From: Paracoccus isoporae
Lineage (GTDB): Bacteria; Pseudomonadota; Alphaproteobacteria; Rhodobacterales; Rhodobacteraceae
Length of the DNA stretch: 64,000 bases
Assembly: GCF_900101865.1 (NCBI RefSeq)
Contig: NZ_FNAH01000002.1
Span: 186,001-250,000 of the forward strand
Direction of reading: 5' to 3'
Part shown: piece after piece, positions 36,160 through 45,832 of the stretch
Position numbering within the stretch: the first letter of the stretch is position 1
How the letters are laid out: the number at the start of each line of letters is the position of its first letter
The notes under the pieces: model-generated
Seen by the model: only the letters and a program-made list of their open reading frames with translations
Told to the model about the DNA's origin: nothing
Databases searched by the model: none
Made by a program: the position numbers and the translations under genes

Positions 36160-37239
36160 TTACGCTTCTTCCTGGGGCGCCACATCGGCGTAGATATCGG
36201 TCCACAGCTCTTCATGCGCCGGTTCCGGGCTTTCCTTGGCGAATTCGGCCGACTTGTTGACCACGTCCTTGATCTCCTTGTCGATGGCCTTGAGATCCTC
36301 TTCCGAGGCGTGCTTGCCCTGAAGCAGCATGGCGCGGATCCCCTCGATCGGGTCGCGCTCCTCGCGCATCTTCTGGACCTCTTCGCGGGTGCGGTATTTG
36401 GCCGGGTCGGACATGGAATGGCCGCGATAGCGATAGGTCATGATTTCGAGGATATAGGGCCCCTTGCCGGCGCGGCAGTGGGCCACGGCCTTCTCGCCCG
36501 CCTCCTTGACCGCCAGCACGTCCATGCCGTCCACCTGTTCGCCGGGGATGCCGAAGGCCTCGCCGCGGCCGAACAGCGTGGTCGACTTGGTCGAACGCTT
36601 GACCGAGGTGCCCATCGCATACTGGTTGTTCTCGATGACGAAAACCACCGGCAGATCCCAGAGCTCGGCCATGTTGTAGGTCTCGTAGACCTGGCCCTGG
36701 TTCGCCGCGCCGTCCCCGAAATAGGTGAAGGTCACGCGCTTGTTGTCCAGGTATTTGTCGGCGAAGGCCAGACCGGCCCCCAGCGGCACCTGGGCCGCCA
36801 CGATGCCGTGGCCGCCGTAGAAATGCTTCTCCTTCGAGAACATGTGCATCGAGCCGCCCTTGCCCTTGGAATAGCCGCCCTCGCGCCCGGTCAGCTCGGC
36901 CATGACGCCGTTGGGGTCCATGCCGCAGGCCAGCATATGGCCGTGATCGCGGTAGGAGGTGATGCGCTTGTCGCCTTCCTCGGCCGCGGCTTCCAGCCCG
37001 ACCACCACCGCTTCCTGACCGATATAGAGGTGACAGAAGCCCCCGATCAGCCCCATGCCGTAAAGCTGGCCGGCCTTTTCCTCGAATCGGCGGATCAGCA
37101 GCATGTCGCGGTAATATTGCAGCAACTCGTCCTTCGAGACGTTCGGCGCGGCGCGCTTGGCCGCCGTGCGCGAACCCGACGACGTTCTGCTGCTGCTCTG
37201 GCTGGTGTCGGACTTGGTGGCTGCGGGTTTCCTGGCCAT
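36160..37239 (-). CDS. pdhA: pyruvate dehydrogenase E1 alpha subunit
   Basis: 359 residues. A Ser/Thr/Lys-rich N-terminal tail precedes the E1 alpha domain. The thiamine-diphosphate motif is [31 protein letters not shown], and the phosphorylation-loop region reads [20 protein letters not shown]. Together with E1 beta it catalyses the first step of pyruvate oxidation to acetyl-CoA. It is first gene of the operon, with ftsB 97 bases upstream on the same strand. Confidence 0.95.
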   Translation of the reverse strand: MARKPAATKSDTSQSSSRTSSGSRTAAKRAAPNVSKDELLQYYRDMLLIRRFEEKAGQLYGMGLIGGFCHLYIGQEAVVVGLEAAAEEGDKRITSYRDHGHMLACGMDPNGVMAELTGREGGYSKGKGGSMHMFSKEKHFYGGHGIVAAQVPLGAGLAFADKYLDNKRVTFTYFGDGAANQGQVYETYNMAELWDLPVVFVIENNQYAMGTSVKRSTKSTTLFGRGEAFGIPGEQVDGMDVLAVKEAGEKAVAHCRAGKGPYILEIMTYRYRGHSMSDPAKYRTREEVQKMREERDPIEGIRAMLLQGKHASEEDLKAIDKEIKDVVNKSAEFAKESPEPAHEELWTDIYADVAPQEEA

Positions 37240-37336
37240 GCGGGTACCTCCTGCAAGCTGGCGGGATAGTTCAGCGTTAAACTATCCGTAGCGCATCGCT
37301 GCGGGGGCTGCAATCGGGGAAGTTAACCCGGCCGGA

Positions 37337-37630
37337 TCAGCGGATGATGACCTCGTCGGGGCGCATCAGCCCCAGCACCTCGCGGGCGCGTTCGTCCAGC
37401 AGGTCGAGATCGAGATAATCATCCGACAGGCGGTGGGTCAGGTTCTTGATCCGGTCCACCTCGGCCTGCAATTCGTCGCGTTCGGCCCTGAGCGCCTCGG
37501 TCTCCGCCTCCAGTTGAATGCGGCGCATCAGCCCGGACGGGCCCTGCACCGCGGCGAAGGCGAAGTAGAGGCTGGCGAGCACGGCCAGCAGAACGATGAT
37601 GATCGCCGAGAGCGACAGGCGCTGTGACAT
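37337..37630 (-). CDS. ftsB: septum formation initiator, FtsB/DivIC family
   Basis: 97 residues: one N-terminal membrane helix (about 6-28) followed by a coiled coil (RRIQLEAETEALRAERDELQAEVDRIKNL) and the short conserved tail LDERAREVLGLMRPDEVII. This is the FtsB/DivIC pattern of a periplasmic coiled coil that links FtsQ and FtsL in the divisome. Placement upstream of pdhA is usual in alphaproteobacteria. Confidence 0.9.
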   Translation of the reverse strand: MSQRLSLSAIIIVLLAVLASLYFAFAAVQGPSGLMRRIQLEAETEALRAERDELQAEVDRIKNLTHRLSDDYLDLDLLDERAREVLGLMRPDEVIIR

Positions 37631-37835
37631 GGGCTGCCCCGGAGTTTCGGCCTTCTATGGGCCCTTGGCATCCATCTTGCCATGATTATCCGGCCGGGGA
37701 AAGCCGGGCCATACGCCCTGTCATGGGCGGATTGCCGCCGATCGCCGCGCGCAATGCCTGCAATCGCAGCAAGAAACTTGCCGGATCGCGCCGCCGCTGG
37801 TTTCATTATTCCATGCGGTGAGACGGGGATGGCGC

Positions 37836-38273
37836 ATGCGGGGGGCAACCAGCCGAGAGGACAGGGCACCGGATATCTATATCGCGGCCGCGGCGCTGAT
37901 GCGGCCCGATGGCGCGACGCTGTTGGTGCGCAAGCGCGGCTCCACCATCTTCATGCAGCCCGGCGGCAAGATCGAACCCGGCGAGGCGCCGCTGGTGGCG
38001 CTGTTCCGCGAACTGGGCGAGGAGCTGGGCCTGTCGCCCACCGATGACGGCGCGGTCTATCTGGGCCGGTTCGACGCGCCCGCAGCCCTTGAGGACGGCA
38101 ACCGCGTCATCGCCGAGCTCTACCGGGTCGAAACCGCCGATGACCTGGCCGCCCATGCCGAGATCGAGGAGATCCGCTGGCTGATGCCGCCGGAGCGCGG
38201 CTCGCTGGAGCTGGCCCCGCTGACCCGCGACATCGTGCTGCCGGCGATCTGGAACATGGCCCGCGCGGTCTGA
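37836..38273 (+). CDS. Nudix hydrolase
   Basis: 145 residues from the ATG at 37836; an in-frame GTG at 37818 would add six. A perfect Nudix box is present: G-x5-E-x7-R-E-L-x-E-E-x-G-L in GKIEPGEAPLVALFRELGEELGL, preceded by IYIAAAALMRPDGATLLVRKRG. It should cleave a nucleoside diphosphate linked to another group with magnesium; the substrate is not evident. It is divergent from ftsB and converges on the M20 peptidase gene 33 bases away. Confidence 0.9.
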   Translation: MRGATSREDRAPDIYIAAAALMRPDGATLLVRKRGSTIFMQPGGKIEPGEAPLVALFRELGEELGLSPTDDGAVYLGRFDAPAALEDGNRVIAELYRVETADDLAAHAEIEEIRWLMPPERGSLELAPLTRDIVLPAIWNMARAV

Positions 38274-38306
38274 GCGGGCCGCGCCTCGGCCGTCCGTGCG
38301 TGCCGG

Positions 38307-39590
38307 TCAGGCGGTATCGCCCGGCCCCAGCAGATCCGCCAGCACCAGCCCCATCACCCGCGCCGAATCCAGCATGTCGGAGACGCCGATCCATTCATCG
38401 GGCTGATGGGCCAGTTCCAGCACGCCCGGCCCGTAGGCGATGCAGTTCTTCAGCTTGCCGATGCGGTCGATATGTTTCTGGTCATAAGTGCCGGGGCTGA
38501 CGACATAGCCCGCCTCGCGCCCCAGGACGCGCTCGATGGCGGCGGCGGTGGTGCGGACGACCGGGGCGTCGCGGTCGGTCATTGACGGGACGACCTCGAA
38601 CAGGTCGCGGATCTCGTAGCGGAAATTCGGGCGGCGGGCGCGGATGCGCTCCATCAGCGCGGTGATCTCGGCCTTCACCTCGGCCAGATCCTCCTCGATC
38701 AGGAAACGCCGGTCGATGGTGATGCGGCAGCGATCCGGGACGACCGGCGCGGGCAGGCCGGTATAGTCGGGGCCCTGATCGGCCTCGCCGCCATGAATGG
38801 CGTTGATGTTGAGGGTCGAGGACCGCGCCCCTTCGGGGATCACCGGCATCTCTGTGCGCTTGCCCGCGAGAAGCGGCCAGAGCGTTTCCTCCATCTCGGC
38901 CAGCACCGCGCCCATATGGCGGATGGCGCTGTCGCCGAGGAAGGGCATGGAGCCGTGGGCGATGCGGCCTTGGGTTTCGATCTCGGCCCACCAGACGCCG
39001 CGATGGCCCAGACAGATCCGGTCCTTGTGCAGCGGTTCGGGGATGAGGACGTGATCAACGGCGGCGAAGCGCCCCTGCTGGGCGAGGAAGGCGACCCCGC
39101 CGAACCCGCCGGTTTCCTCATCCGCGGTGGCGGAGATTTCGATTGTGCCGGCGTGGTCGGGGTGGCTGTCGATAAAGGCCTCCGCCGCGATGATGGAGGC
39201 GGCGAGCCCGCCCTTCATGTCGCAGGCGCCGCGGCCGTAGATGCGGTCTTCAGCGGCCACGAATTCGGCGCCGAACGGGTCTCGGGTCCAGCCCTGACCG
39301 ACCTCGACCACGTCGTGATGAGAGTTGAAATGCACGCAATCGCCGGGGCGGGGGCCGGTGTGGCGGGCGATCAGGTTCCAGCGCGGATACTCCAGGCTGT
39401 CGCCGGGCGTGCCGGTGGCGCGGATGAGTTCGCAGGTGAAGCCCTTTGCCGCCAGCCGCGCCTCCAGATATTCGCAGATGTCGCGATAGTGCCGCCCCGG
39501 CGGGTTCAGCGTCGGGATGCGGATGAGATCCTGCGTCAGGCGGATCAGGTCGTCGCGGCGGGCAGCGATGGCTTGGCAGAGGTCGTCCAT
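38307..39590 (-). CDS. M20 family deacylase/peptidase (ArgE/DapE type)
   Basis: 427 residues from the ATG at 39590; the open frame upstream runs into a dispersed repeat and is not coding. The metal-binding positions of the M20 family are visible: His in VHFNSHHDVVEVG, Asp in RGACDMKGG, the general-base Glu pair in TADEETGGFGG, and a C-terminal His near GTYDQKHI. Members deacylate N-acyl amino acids such as acetylornithine or succinyl-diaminopimelate. No biosynthetic partners are adjacent, so the precise substrate is open. Confidence 0.88.
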   Translation of the reverse strand: MDDLCQAIAARRDDLIRLTQDLIRIPTLNPPGRHYRDICEYLEARLAAKGFTCELIRATGTPGDSLEYPRWNLIARHTGPRPGDCVHFNSHHDVVEVGQGWTRDPFGAEFVAAEDRIYGRGACDMKGGLAASIIAAEAFIDSHPDHAGTIEISATADEETGGFGGVAFLAQQGRFAAVDHVLIPEPLHKDRICLGHRGVWWAEIETQGRIAHGSMPFLGDSAIRHMGAVLAEMEETLWPLLAGKRTEMPVIPEGARSSTLNINAIHGGEADQGPDYTGLPAPVVPDRCRITIDRRFLIEEDLAEVKAEITALMERIRARRPNFRYEIRDLFEVVPSMTDRDAPVVRTTAAAIERVLGREAGYVVSPGTYDQKHIDRIGKLKNCIAYGPGVLELAHQPDEWIGVSDMLDSARVMGLVLADLLGPGDTA

Positions 39591-39663
39591 GGGGCTGAGA
39601 GTGGCGGGGTTGTGGGGGGCTGTCCAGATGGTTCGGCGTGGGGCATCGATGCGACCGCGCGGC

Positions 39664-39850
39664 AGAGGTCCAGCGGCCGACCGCGGGGGGACGCCTCCAC
39701 GATCTGCGCGGTGCACTTTATGGCGCATCCCCGCTGAACTGCCCTTCGACGCGGACCGGCGAAAAAGCGTCCGCCCGGGGGGCGGTCGGACGCTGGCCCG
39801 GCGGGGCTGCGCCCCTTGTTCCGGGCCGGGTCTGCGGCGGGCGATGCATG
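39664..39850. repeat. dispersed hairpin repeat, copy 1 (inverted orientation, with partial opposite arm)
   Basis: Within the 395-base gene-free stretch 39591-39985. Bases 39792-39830 are an exact inverted match of 39 bases to 61721-61759. Next to this, 39767-39793 folds as GCGT/ACGC and CCGCCC/GGGCGG stems separated by a 4-base bulge (CCGA on the minus strand). A motif ending in CATAAAG (minus strand, near 39720) follows, and a partial opposite-orientation piece (CCAGCGGCCGACCGC, 39670-39684) lies on the other side. The rest of the gap shows nothing I recognise. Confidence 0.75.
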
Positions 39851-39985
39851 ACGGCGCGGGCGGATGGGGGACCCGCGCGCGATCTGACGCTCAGGTAAAG
39901 AAACCGCGTATTTGGGCAGGCCACCCTTGTAAGCCGGGCGTTTCGCCCTAAAGTTTTTCTCAACAGCGTCTTCAGGGGATTACCG

Positions 39986-41059
39986 ATGGCATCGCTCGAC
40001 CAGCAAATGACCGAAACGCAGAAGCAGATCGTGCTGACGCAGGAAAAAATGGCCGAGGTGACAAGCCGGCTCGACCGCGCCGCCGCCGAAACCGGGGCCG
40101 AGGCGCCGTCCATCGACATCGCCAATGCCACGCTGGCCGATGTGAACGCCCATACCGAGACGATGAACGCCAATATCGCCGAACTCATCATGGGGCTGGA
40201 CGATGTAACGGCGGGTTTCTCGAAGGATTTCGAGGAGATGCGGTCGAAGACCGGGTGGGAGAGCTTCGTCGGCATCTTTGCGCGCGGCAAGGCCGAATCG
40301 ATGCGGCAGGAACGGCTGCGCACGGCCTCGATCGACGACAAGCTGCAGGATCTGATTTCCAAATCCGATGTCATCACGCGGCTGTTGGAGGACCAGCTTG
40401 CGCAGTTGAACGACCAGAAGGCCAAGGTCGAGGCCAACCTGACCGGCACGCTGGATGAGCGCGAGGCGACGGTCGATCAGCTTGAATCGCTGCGCGAGCA
40501 GATCAAGGCGATGGATCCGAAGCTGATCGAGTTGGAAAACAAGGTCGGTTCCACCACCGATCCGTCCGACCGCACAAGGCTGGAAACGGAACTCGCCAAT
40601 GCCAACAAGGAGCATAACGCGCTCGTGCAGGACGAGCAGGTGGCGCTGGCGAAATCGCAGACGCTGGAACGCTATATCGAGGCCGGCAAGACCTGGGTGG
40701 ACAGTTTGCAGAACCAGGCGGCGACGCAGATGGTGCTGATCAACAAGCTGCAGACGGATACGAAACAGCGCGTGGTGCTGTATGACGCGCTGACCAAATC
40801 GCTGAAAACCGCGCAGCAGCAGGATGTGGCCCATCGCATCAACGAGATCGGGGTCAAGACCGACCAGGAGGCACAGGCCCAGATGGCGGCGATCGGCACG
40901 GCGACGAATGACCGCATGGCCGACATGCTGGAAGCCCATGGCGACCACATGGTCTTTGCCCGCAAGGTGCTGGAGGAAAAAGCCAAGGCGGATGAACGCT
41001 TTGCGCGGCGTTTCTCGGAAATCGTCGAGAAGCATGACAAGAATCTCTATGGCGGCTGA
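39986..41059 (+). CDS. coiled-coil protein, possibly TelA-like; first gene of an uncharacterised cluster
   Basis: 357 residues, almost wholly helical and coiled coil, with no signal peptide or membrane segment. Heptad-rich stretches include LTQEKMAEVTSRLDRAAAE and LDEREATVDQLESLREQIK. The order of a short N-terminal region, a WESFVGIF segment, then long helices with TLERYIEAGKTWVDSLQNQAATQMVLINKL recalls TelA (toxic anion resistance) proteins, but I cannot confirm homology by eye. AGGGGAT precedes the ATG. It opens a same-strand series with an AAA+ ATPase and membrane proteins, so a scaffolding or membrane-stress role is possible. Confidence 0.6.
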   Translation: MASLDQQMTETQKQIVLTQEKMAEVTSRLDRAAAETGAEAPSIDIANATLADVNAHTETMNANIAELIMGLDDVTAGFSKDFEEMRSKTGWESFVGIFARGKAESMRQERLRTASIDDKLQDLISKSDVITRLLEDQLAQLNDQKAKVEANLTGTLDEREATVDQLESLREQIKAMDPKLIELENKVGSTTDPSDRTRLETELANANKEHNALVQDEQVALAKSQTLERYIEAGKTWVDSLQNQAATQMVLINKLQTDTKQRVVLYDALTKSLKTAQQQDVAHRINEIGVKTDQEAQAQMAAIGTATNDRMADMLEAHGDHMVFARKVLEEKAKADERFARRFSEIVEKHDKNLYGG

Positions 41060-41116
41060 TGCGGCCAGTTCCGGAAAGCGGCGCGTGCGGGCTGATGCAG
41101 GCGTAAAGGTCGAGGC

Positions 41117-42253
41117 ATGAGCACGGATCGCACCGGCACGCTCGACGCCGATCACCGCCAGATCGAGGATGATCTGCTCGCGCGGCGCTATTTCGAGAAG
41201 CTGCGGCTGATCGCGCGCACGCTGCCCGCGGTGCTGGCCGAATCCGTGCGCGACGGGTTGTTCAGCCGCTCCGAGACCGAGATCATCGAATCCTATCTGC
41301 GCGCCATGCTGAACTCGGTCGAGGCGCTGTCGATGAAATATCTCGTCTCGGGCCGGGTCGAGGGGCCGCTGCGCCGGTTCCTGACCATTGATGTTCATGA
41401 ATCCGGCTATCCGGTCTGGTTGGAGATCGGCCAGATGGCGGCGGATGCGGCGCAGGCGGAGAACCATCTGGCGCGCAGCCCCGATACCGAGGCGATCAAG
41501 GATGACATGATCCGCCAGATCGTCGGTGATCTGACCATCCCGAAGCGGCTGCAATATGCCATGTCGCAGCGGCTTTACTATGAGGCGCTGGCGACGGGCG
41601 GGCTGTTCTGGCCGCAAATGCATCCGCAGGGCTACTGGCTGTCGGATGCGCGCAACCGGCGGCGCTGGCTGATCCACTGGGCGGTGTATGACAGCCAGCT
41701 GAACATGCCGGTGCTGTATCTGATGGAATGCGACGATAGCGGGCGGCGGCCCTTGGTCGAGGATTCGCGCCGCTGGCCCGAGGTGCAGGCGCATCTGATG
41801 GCGCAATCGGTCACGACGCTGCAACTGGTGACCATTGCCCAGGGATTCGACCGCGATTTCGACCGGCTGCATCCGCATCGGCTGCGCCGGGTGCTGCTCG
41901 GCCCGATCTATTCGCAGCAATTCACCACCCAGGAAGGCCCGATCAAGGAGGTGCTGGACAATGCCCGCGCGCCCGCGGGCGAGGATTGGGCGGTGGCGCT
42001 GACGGTGGAGGATTTGCAGGCCGAGCGGGCAGAGATGGAAAGCTCGGGCTTCTTCGGGGTGACGGAGCGGCAGATCTTCCGGCTCGACCCGCTGGGGCTT
42101 GGCGGGGCCGGGCAGGGGGCGAGCGCGGTGGAACGGGCCCTGATCCTGCCGGCGCGCCCCTATCAGTCGCTGGCCGAGCTGGACCCCGAGGGGTTCCGGC
42201 GGATGCGGAAATACGTGCCGCTGCCCGATGGCCGCGTGGCGGGCTATCGCTGA
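41117..42253 (+). CDS. uncharacterised protein of the AAA+/coiled-coil cluster
   Basis: 378 residues, soluble, no recognised domain. The N-terminal half is helical (RRYFEKLRLIARTLPAVLAESVRDGLFSRSETEIIESYLRAML) and the middle holds GGLFWPQMHPQGYWLSDARNRRRWLIHWAVYDSQLNMPVLYLMECDD in separable aromatic-rich strands. The C-terminus ends in a Pro/Leu-rich tail with MRKYVPLPDGRVAGYR. Base composition matches the neighbours. The stop overlaps the start of the next gene (TGATG at 42251), so the products are probably made together. Function unknown. Confidence 0.6.
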   Translation: MSTDRTGTLDADHRQIEDDLLARRYFEKLRLIARTLPAVLAESVRDGLFSRSETEIIESYLRAMLNSVEALSMKYLVSGRVEGPLRRFLTIDVHESGYPVWLEIGQMAADAAQAENHLARSPDTEAIKDDMIRQIVGDLTIPKRLQYAMSQRLYYEALATGGLFWPQMHPQGYWLSDARNRRRWLIHWAVYDSQLNMPVLYLMECDDSGRRPLVEDSRRWPEVQAHLMAQSVTTLQLVTIAQGFDRDFDRLHPHRLRRVLLGPIYSQQFTTQEGPIKEVLDNARAPAGEDWAVALTVEDLQAERAEMESSGFFGVTERQIFRLDPLGLGGAGQGASAVERALILPARPYQSLAELDPEGFRRMRKYVPLPDGRVAGYR

Positions 42254-42822
42254 TGGCGGGCGATCCGCAGATCCTCTGGCGCCGGCTGGACCTGCCCGGC
42301 CATGATGCCTGCCGGATCTGGCAGGATTCGAGCGGGCAGGGGCTGGACGGCGTGGCGGTCTGGCTGGATGCGGCGGGGCCGGCGCATCTGTCCTATCTGG
42401 TGGTTTGCGACGACGTCTGGCGGACGCGGTCGGCGCGGGTGCAGGGCCGTGTGGGTCAGCGCGAGATCACCCTGTCGATCCAGCGCAGCCCCGAGGGCGA
42501 CTGGCGGATCGGCGGCGAGGAAATCCCTGACCTGCATGGTTTGCAGGATATTGATCTGGGCTTTACCCCGGCCACCAACACGCTGCCCATCCGCCGGATG
42601 CGCGCCAGCGGCAGCGATGGGGGCGATCTGGCCGCGGCGTGGCTGGATGCCGCTGACTGGCGGCTGAAATTGCTGCCGCAGACCTACCGCCTTGCGGGCG
42701 ATATCTGGCATTACGCCTCGCCCCGCCATGATTTTGCCGCCGATCTGTCGGTCAATACGGATGGGTTCGTGACCGATTATCCGGGGCTGTGGATCGAAGA
42801 GGGGGCCGATGGAAAGCCGTAA
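42253..42822 (+). CDS. putative glycolipid-binding protein (DUF1089/PF06475-like)
   Basis: 189 residues from the ATG at 42253. The order WRRLDLPGHDACRIWQDSSG, then SYLVVCDDVWRTRSARV, then GLQDIDLGFTPATNTLPIRR and a final YASPRHDFAADLSVNTDGFVTDYPGLW matches the family represented by Pseudomonas PA1994, a predicted glycolipid-binding beta barrel related to the LolA/LppX fold. It lacks a signal peptide, so it would act in the cytoplasm. It overlaps the preceding gene by one base and the AAA+ gene by 14. Confidence 0.75.
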   Translation: MAGDPQILWRRLDLPGHDACRIWQDSSGQGLDGVAVWLDAAGPAHLSYLVVCDDVWRTRSARVQGRVGQREITLSIQRSPEGDWRIGGEEIPDLHGLQDIDLGFTPATNTLPIRRMRASGSDGGDLAAAWLDAADWRLKLLPQTYRLAGDIWHYASPRHDFAADLSVNTDGFVTDYPGLWIEEGADGKP

Positions 42823-44737
42823 CGAGATGGAGCTGCCCGAGGCCGAGATCCGCGCCCATTACGGCCAGGCCCTGTCGCTGCTGACCGCGTTCGACCATGC
42901 GCCGCGACTGGGCAAGCCCGCGGCGGCGCCCGCGGCGGAACGCTCGCCCGGCATCAGGCGGACGACGCGGTTCCGATCGACCACGCCGGGGCTGGCGGGG
43001 CGGTCGACCGCGCGGGCCGAGGGGATCCAGCTCATTGACCGGATCGAGGGGGTGGGGGGCGACGATCTGCCCTCGCCCGCCGCCGCCACCGTGGTCCGCG
43101 CGCTGCGCCGGGCGCTGGCGATTGCGCTCGCCGTGGTGGACGAGGTCGCGGCGCGCTCCGGTGCCGCCGAGCTGAAACGCGCCAATCTGGAGGGGCGGTT
43201 GGCCCCGGACCGGCGGGGGGAGTTCGCGGAATTGCTGGCGGTGGAATCGCTGGCCGCGCTGTCGGTCTTTGCCAGTGCCACCGCGTTTCTTCTGGCCGAA
43301 CATGCCGGGCCGGAGACGGTGGAGGGGATCACGGCGGATGAGATCCTGACCGACAACCCGACCACCGCCTTGCAGGGGGCGCTGTGGGAGCTGGATCAGA
43401 ACCTCGCCCGCGCGGCGCAGGACGACAAGACGCTGATCGCCGCCGTGATCGCCTTTGCCGAGGCGGTCTCGGCCGCCGTGCGCGCCCGCGCCGAGACCGC
43501 GCCGCGCAGCGCCGCCTTTACCGGCGCAAGCTGGCGTGTGGCGGCGGATGAATTCCCGATTGCCGGGTTTGCGCCGGCCACACGGGCGCGGGGCCAGAAG
43601 GTGCAACTGGCCTTCAAGACGCCCGAGGAGGTGGTCGGCAACGCCATCGCCAAGCATCAGATGATGCGGCTGTCGCGGATGCTGGTCGCCTATGATTTCG
43701 ACCGGCGCATGAATCCCTTCGTGGAGCTGGGCGGGTTCATCCATACGTTTCTGGGCGACGGCAAGCCCGGCACCGGCAAGACCACGCTGATCCAGATGAT
43801 GGCGGGGCTGATCAATGATTACTGCACCGTCGCGGGCTATCCGTTCCGCTATGCCAATCTCTCCATCGACAATGTGGACAGCTATCAGGGCAAGTCGGGG
43901 CAGAATGCGCGGGCCTTTATCGACAGTGTGATCGACCCCGCCGTGATCGGCTTCGGCACCATCGACGATATCGACCAGATCGCCGGCAAGCGCGGCGACA
44001 AGCAATCCTCCAGCGGCCAGCAGGAGATCACGGCGGTGCTGATGGAGGCATTTGCCGGCGCGAGCACCATCGTGCGCGGCAATGCGACTTTCGGCATGTT
44101 CTCCAACTACGCCGAATCCATCGATGACGCGCTGCGCCAGCGGGCAGGCGCGCGCTTCCTGATCGACGGGCCGCAAAGCCGGGCGGATTACATCGACATT
44201 CTCGCCCTGCTTCTGGGCAAGCGGCACGAGATCCCGGTCGGCGATCACGATCTGATGCAGGCGCAGGCGATCCGGTCGGCGGTGGCCGAAAGCCTCGAGC
44301 GCCATAACCAACCGCAGGAGGCGGGGCTGGCGCAGGTCTGGGGCGAGGTGACGGCCGAGACCGGGCCGCTCGACACGCTGGCAGAATTCGGCACCTATCT
44401 GCACGCCATCTCGCAGGCCGATCCGCGCTTCACCGGCCGCGCGATCAAGAATATCACCGACGCGATCAAGGCCCGCGCGATGGATTTCGACATGCCCGAT
44501 GCGTGGTTCGAGAGCCCCGAGCCGTTCCTGCACCAGCCCTATGCAAGCAAGCTGGAGATGATCGCGGCGCTGCGCCAGCCGATCACGGCTGAGATGATCG
44601 CGCAGGAGATCAACCGCTATGCGGACAGCGAATGGCGCTATGCGGAGAGCAGCGACGAGACGGCGATCGAGGAGGCGGTGCGGAATATGGAGCGGATGGA
44701 CGAGGCGCAGAGGCGGTATCGGGAAGGAATGAAATGA
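42809..44737 (+). CDS. AAA+ ATPase of an uncharacterised cluster
   Basis: 642 residues. The N-terminal 290 are helical and unlike known adaptors. A classical AAA module follows: Walker A GKPGTGKT at 318-325, Walker B ending in D386-D-I-D389, sensor 1 near RGNATFGMFSN, and an arginine-finger region in IDDALRQRAGARFLIDGP, the second region of homology of classical AAA proteins. It presumably remodels a protein partner using ATP. It starts 14 bases before the end of the glycolipid-binding gene and its stop overlaps the nuclease start (ATGA), so three products are translationally linked. The second ATG at 42827 is an alternative start. Confidence 0.85.
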   Translation: MESRNEMELPEAEIRAHYGQALSLLTAFDHAPRLGKPAAAPAAERSPGIRRTTRFRSTTPGLAGRSTARAEGIQLIDRIEGVGGDDLPSPAAATVVRALRRALAIALAVVDEVAARSGAAELKRANLEGRLAPDRRGEFAELLAVESLAALSVFASATAFLLAEHAGPETVEGITADEILTDNPTTALQGALWELDQNLARAAQDDKTLIAAVIAFAEAVSAAVRARAETAPRSAAFTGASWRVAADEFPIAGFAPATRARGQKVQLAFKTPEEVVGNAIAKHQMMRLSRMLVAYDFDRRMNPFVELGGFIHTFLGDGKPGTGKTTLIQMMAGLINDYCTVAGYPFRYANLSIDNVDSYQGKSGQNARAFIDSVIDPAVIGFGTIDDIDQIAGKRGDKQSSSGQQEITAVLMEAFAGASTIVRGNATFGMFSNYAESIDDALRQRAGARFLIDGPQSRADYIDILALLLGKRHEIPVGDHDLMQAQAIRSAVAESLERHNQPQEAGLAQVWGEVTAETGPLDTLAEFGTYLHAISQADPRFTGRAIKNITDAIKARAMDFDMPDAWFESPEPFLHQPYASKLEMIAALRQPITAEMIAQEINRYADSEWRYAESSDETAIEEAVRNMERMDEAQRRYREGMK

Positions 44738-45645
44738 GCCGCAGATTCGTTATCGAAGCCGAGGGACTGCCCGATCTTGCCGGAATGATGCTGGTGACGG
44801 TGGAGGCCCTCCGCTCCATCGGCGGTTCGGCGACGATCCACGAACTCGATGAGCGCGTAGCTGAAATCGAGGGCGTGAGCGAGGAAGAGCAGGCGTTCAT
44901 GATGACCGGCGACGGTCATCGCCCGAGGCTGAATTATTTCCTGTCATGGGCCAGAACCTATCTGCGCCGTGGCGGAGCGGTGGAAAACTCGGCCCGTGGG
45001 GTCTGGGCTTTGACCGAGCGCGGTCAGGGCATCACGACCTATCAGCAGACGCAGGAAATTCGTGCGCAGGTCGCTGAGGAAGAGCGGGAGAAGGCGCGGC
45101 AGAAAAGGATGGCGGAAAAGGCTCAGCCGGCTCCGGATGCCGAACTGCCGGAGCCCGACCCATCGGATGATGACGATCTGCACGCGACGGACTGGGAAAA
45201 TGAGCTGCTGGAGGTCGTCAAGAAAATGACCCCTGACGCCTTCGAACGCCTCGCACAGCGATTGCTCAGGGAATCTGGGTTTATCAAAGTCGAGGTCAGA
45301 GGCAAATCCGGCGATGGCGGGATAGATGGCGTCGGCGTTTTGCGCGTCAACCTGATTTCGTTTCAGGTGCTGTTTCAGTGCAAGCGGTGGAAAAGCAGCG
45401 TCGGCGCGTCCGAGATCCGCGATTTTCGCGGCGCGTTGCAGGGGCGCGCGGATAAGGGGCTGTTCATCACCACCGGCAGCTTTACCAGCCAGGCGTCCGA
45501 AGAGGCGACGCGGGACGGTGCACCGGCGATTGACCTCATCGACGGTGACAGGTTGTGTGAGTTGCTGAAGGATCTTGGACTGGGTGTAAAGACGGAGCTG
45601 ATTGAGAAGGTCACGGTCGATTCGGGTTGGTTTGAAGGAATCTGA
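44734..45645 (+). CDS. Mrr-type restriction endonuclease-fold protein
   Basis: 303 residues. The N-terminal region (about 1-110) is an Mrr_N-like winged helix ending in GVWALTERGQGI. A charged linker is followed by an Mrr_cat PD-(D/E)xK domain from about 165: GDGGID198G supplies the metal-binding Asp and Q215-C-K217 the Q-x-K pair, followed by KSSVGASEIRDFRGAL as in Mrr. Mrr enzymes cut modified DNA or act under stress. The start overlaps the AAA+ stop (ATGA). Base composition seems less GC-rich than the neighbours, so acquisition into the cluster is possible. Confidence 0.85.
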   Translation: MSRRFVIEAEGLPDLAGMMLVTVEALRSIGGSATIHELDERVAEIEGVSEEEQAFMMTGDGHRPRLNYFLSWARTYLRRGGAVENSARGVWALTERGQGITTYQQTQEIRAQVAEEEREKARQKRMAEKAQPAPDAELPEPDPSDDDDLHATDWENELLEVVKKMTPDAFERLAQRLLRESGFIKVEVRGKSGDGGIDGVGVLRVNLISFQVLFQCKRWKSSVGASEIRDFRGALQGRADKGLFITTGSFTSQASEEATRDGAPAIDLIDGDRLCELLKDLGLGVKTELIEKVTVDSGWFEGI

Positions 45646-45689
45646 TGCAAGGTTTTGCCCACCGCATGCCGCCCGGAATCAAGGCGCGT

Positions 45690-45832
45690 CAGCGCCGCCG
45701 GGCAGCGTCCGGCCGCCCGCTCGGGCGGACGCTTCGCAGCCGGTCCGCGCCGGACGGTCGTTCAGCGGGGATGCGCGATAAAGCGTGGACCAACACCGCC
45801 GATGCGTCCGCCCGCGGCCGGACGCTGCCCGG
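45690..45832. repeat. dispersed hairpin repeat, copy 2 (two inverted arms)
   Basis: Lies in the 245-base gap between the nuclease gene and the next CDS. Bases 45705-45732 fold as GCGT/ACGC and CCGCCC/GGGCGG stems with a CCGG bulge and a GCTC loop, followed by GCCGGTCCGCG and GTTCAGCGGGGATGCGC as in copy 1, then GATAAAG. From 45803 an inverted version of the hairpin arm (GCGTCCGCCCGCGG, then CCGGACGCTGCCCGG) closes the element. Confidence 0.7.

Noticed and set aside
39517-39951. 144-residue plus-strand frame in the gap before the coiled-coil gene
   Set aside because: Overlaps the start of the M20 gene antisense and the repeat copy 1; no coding character.
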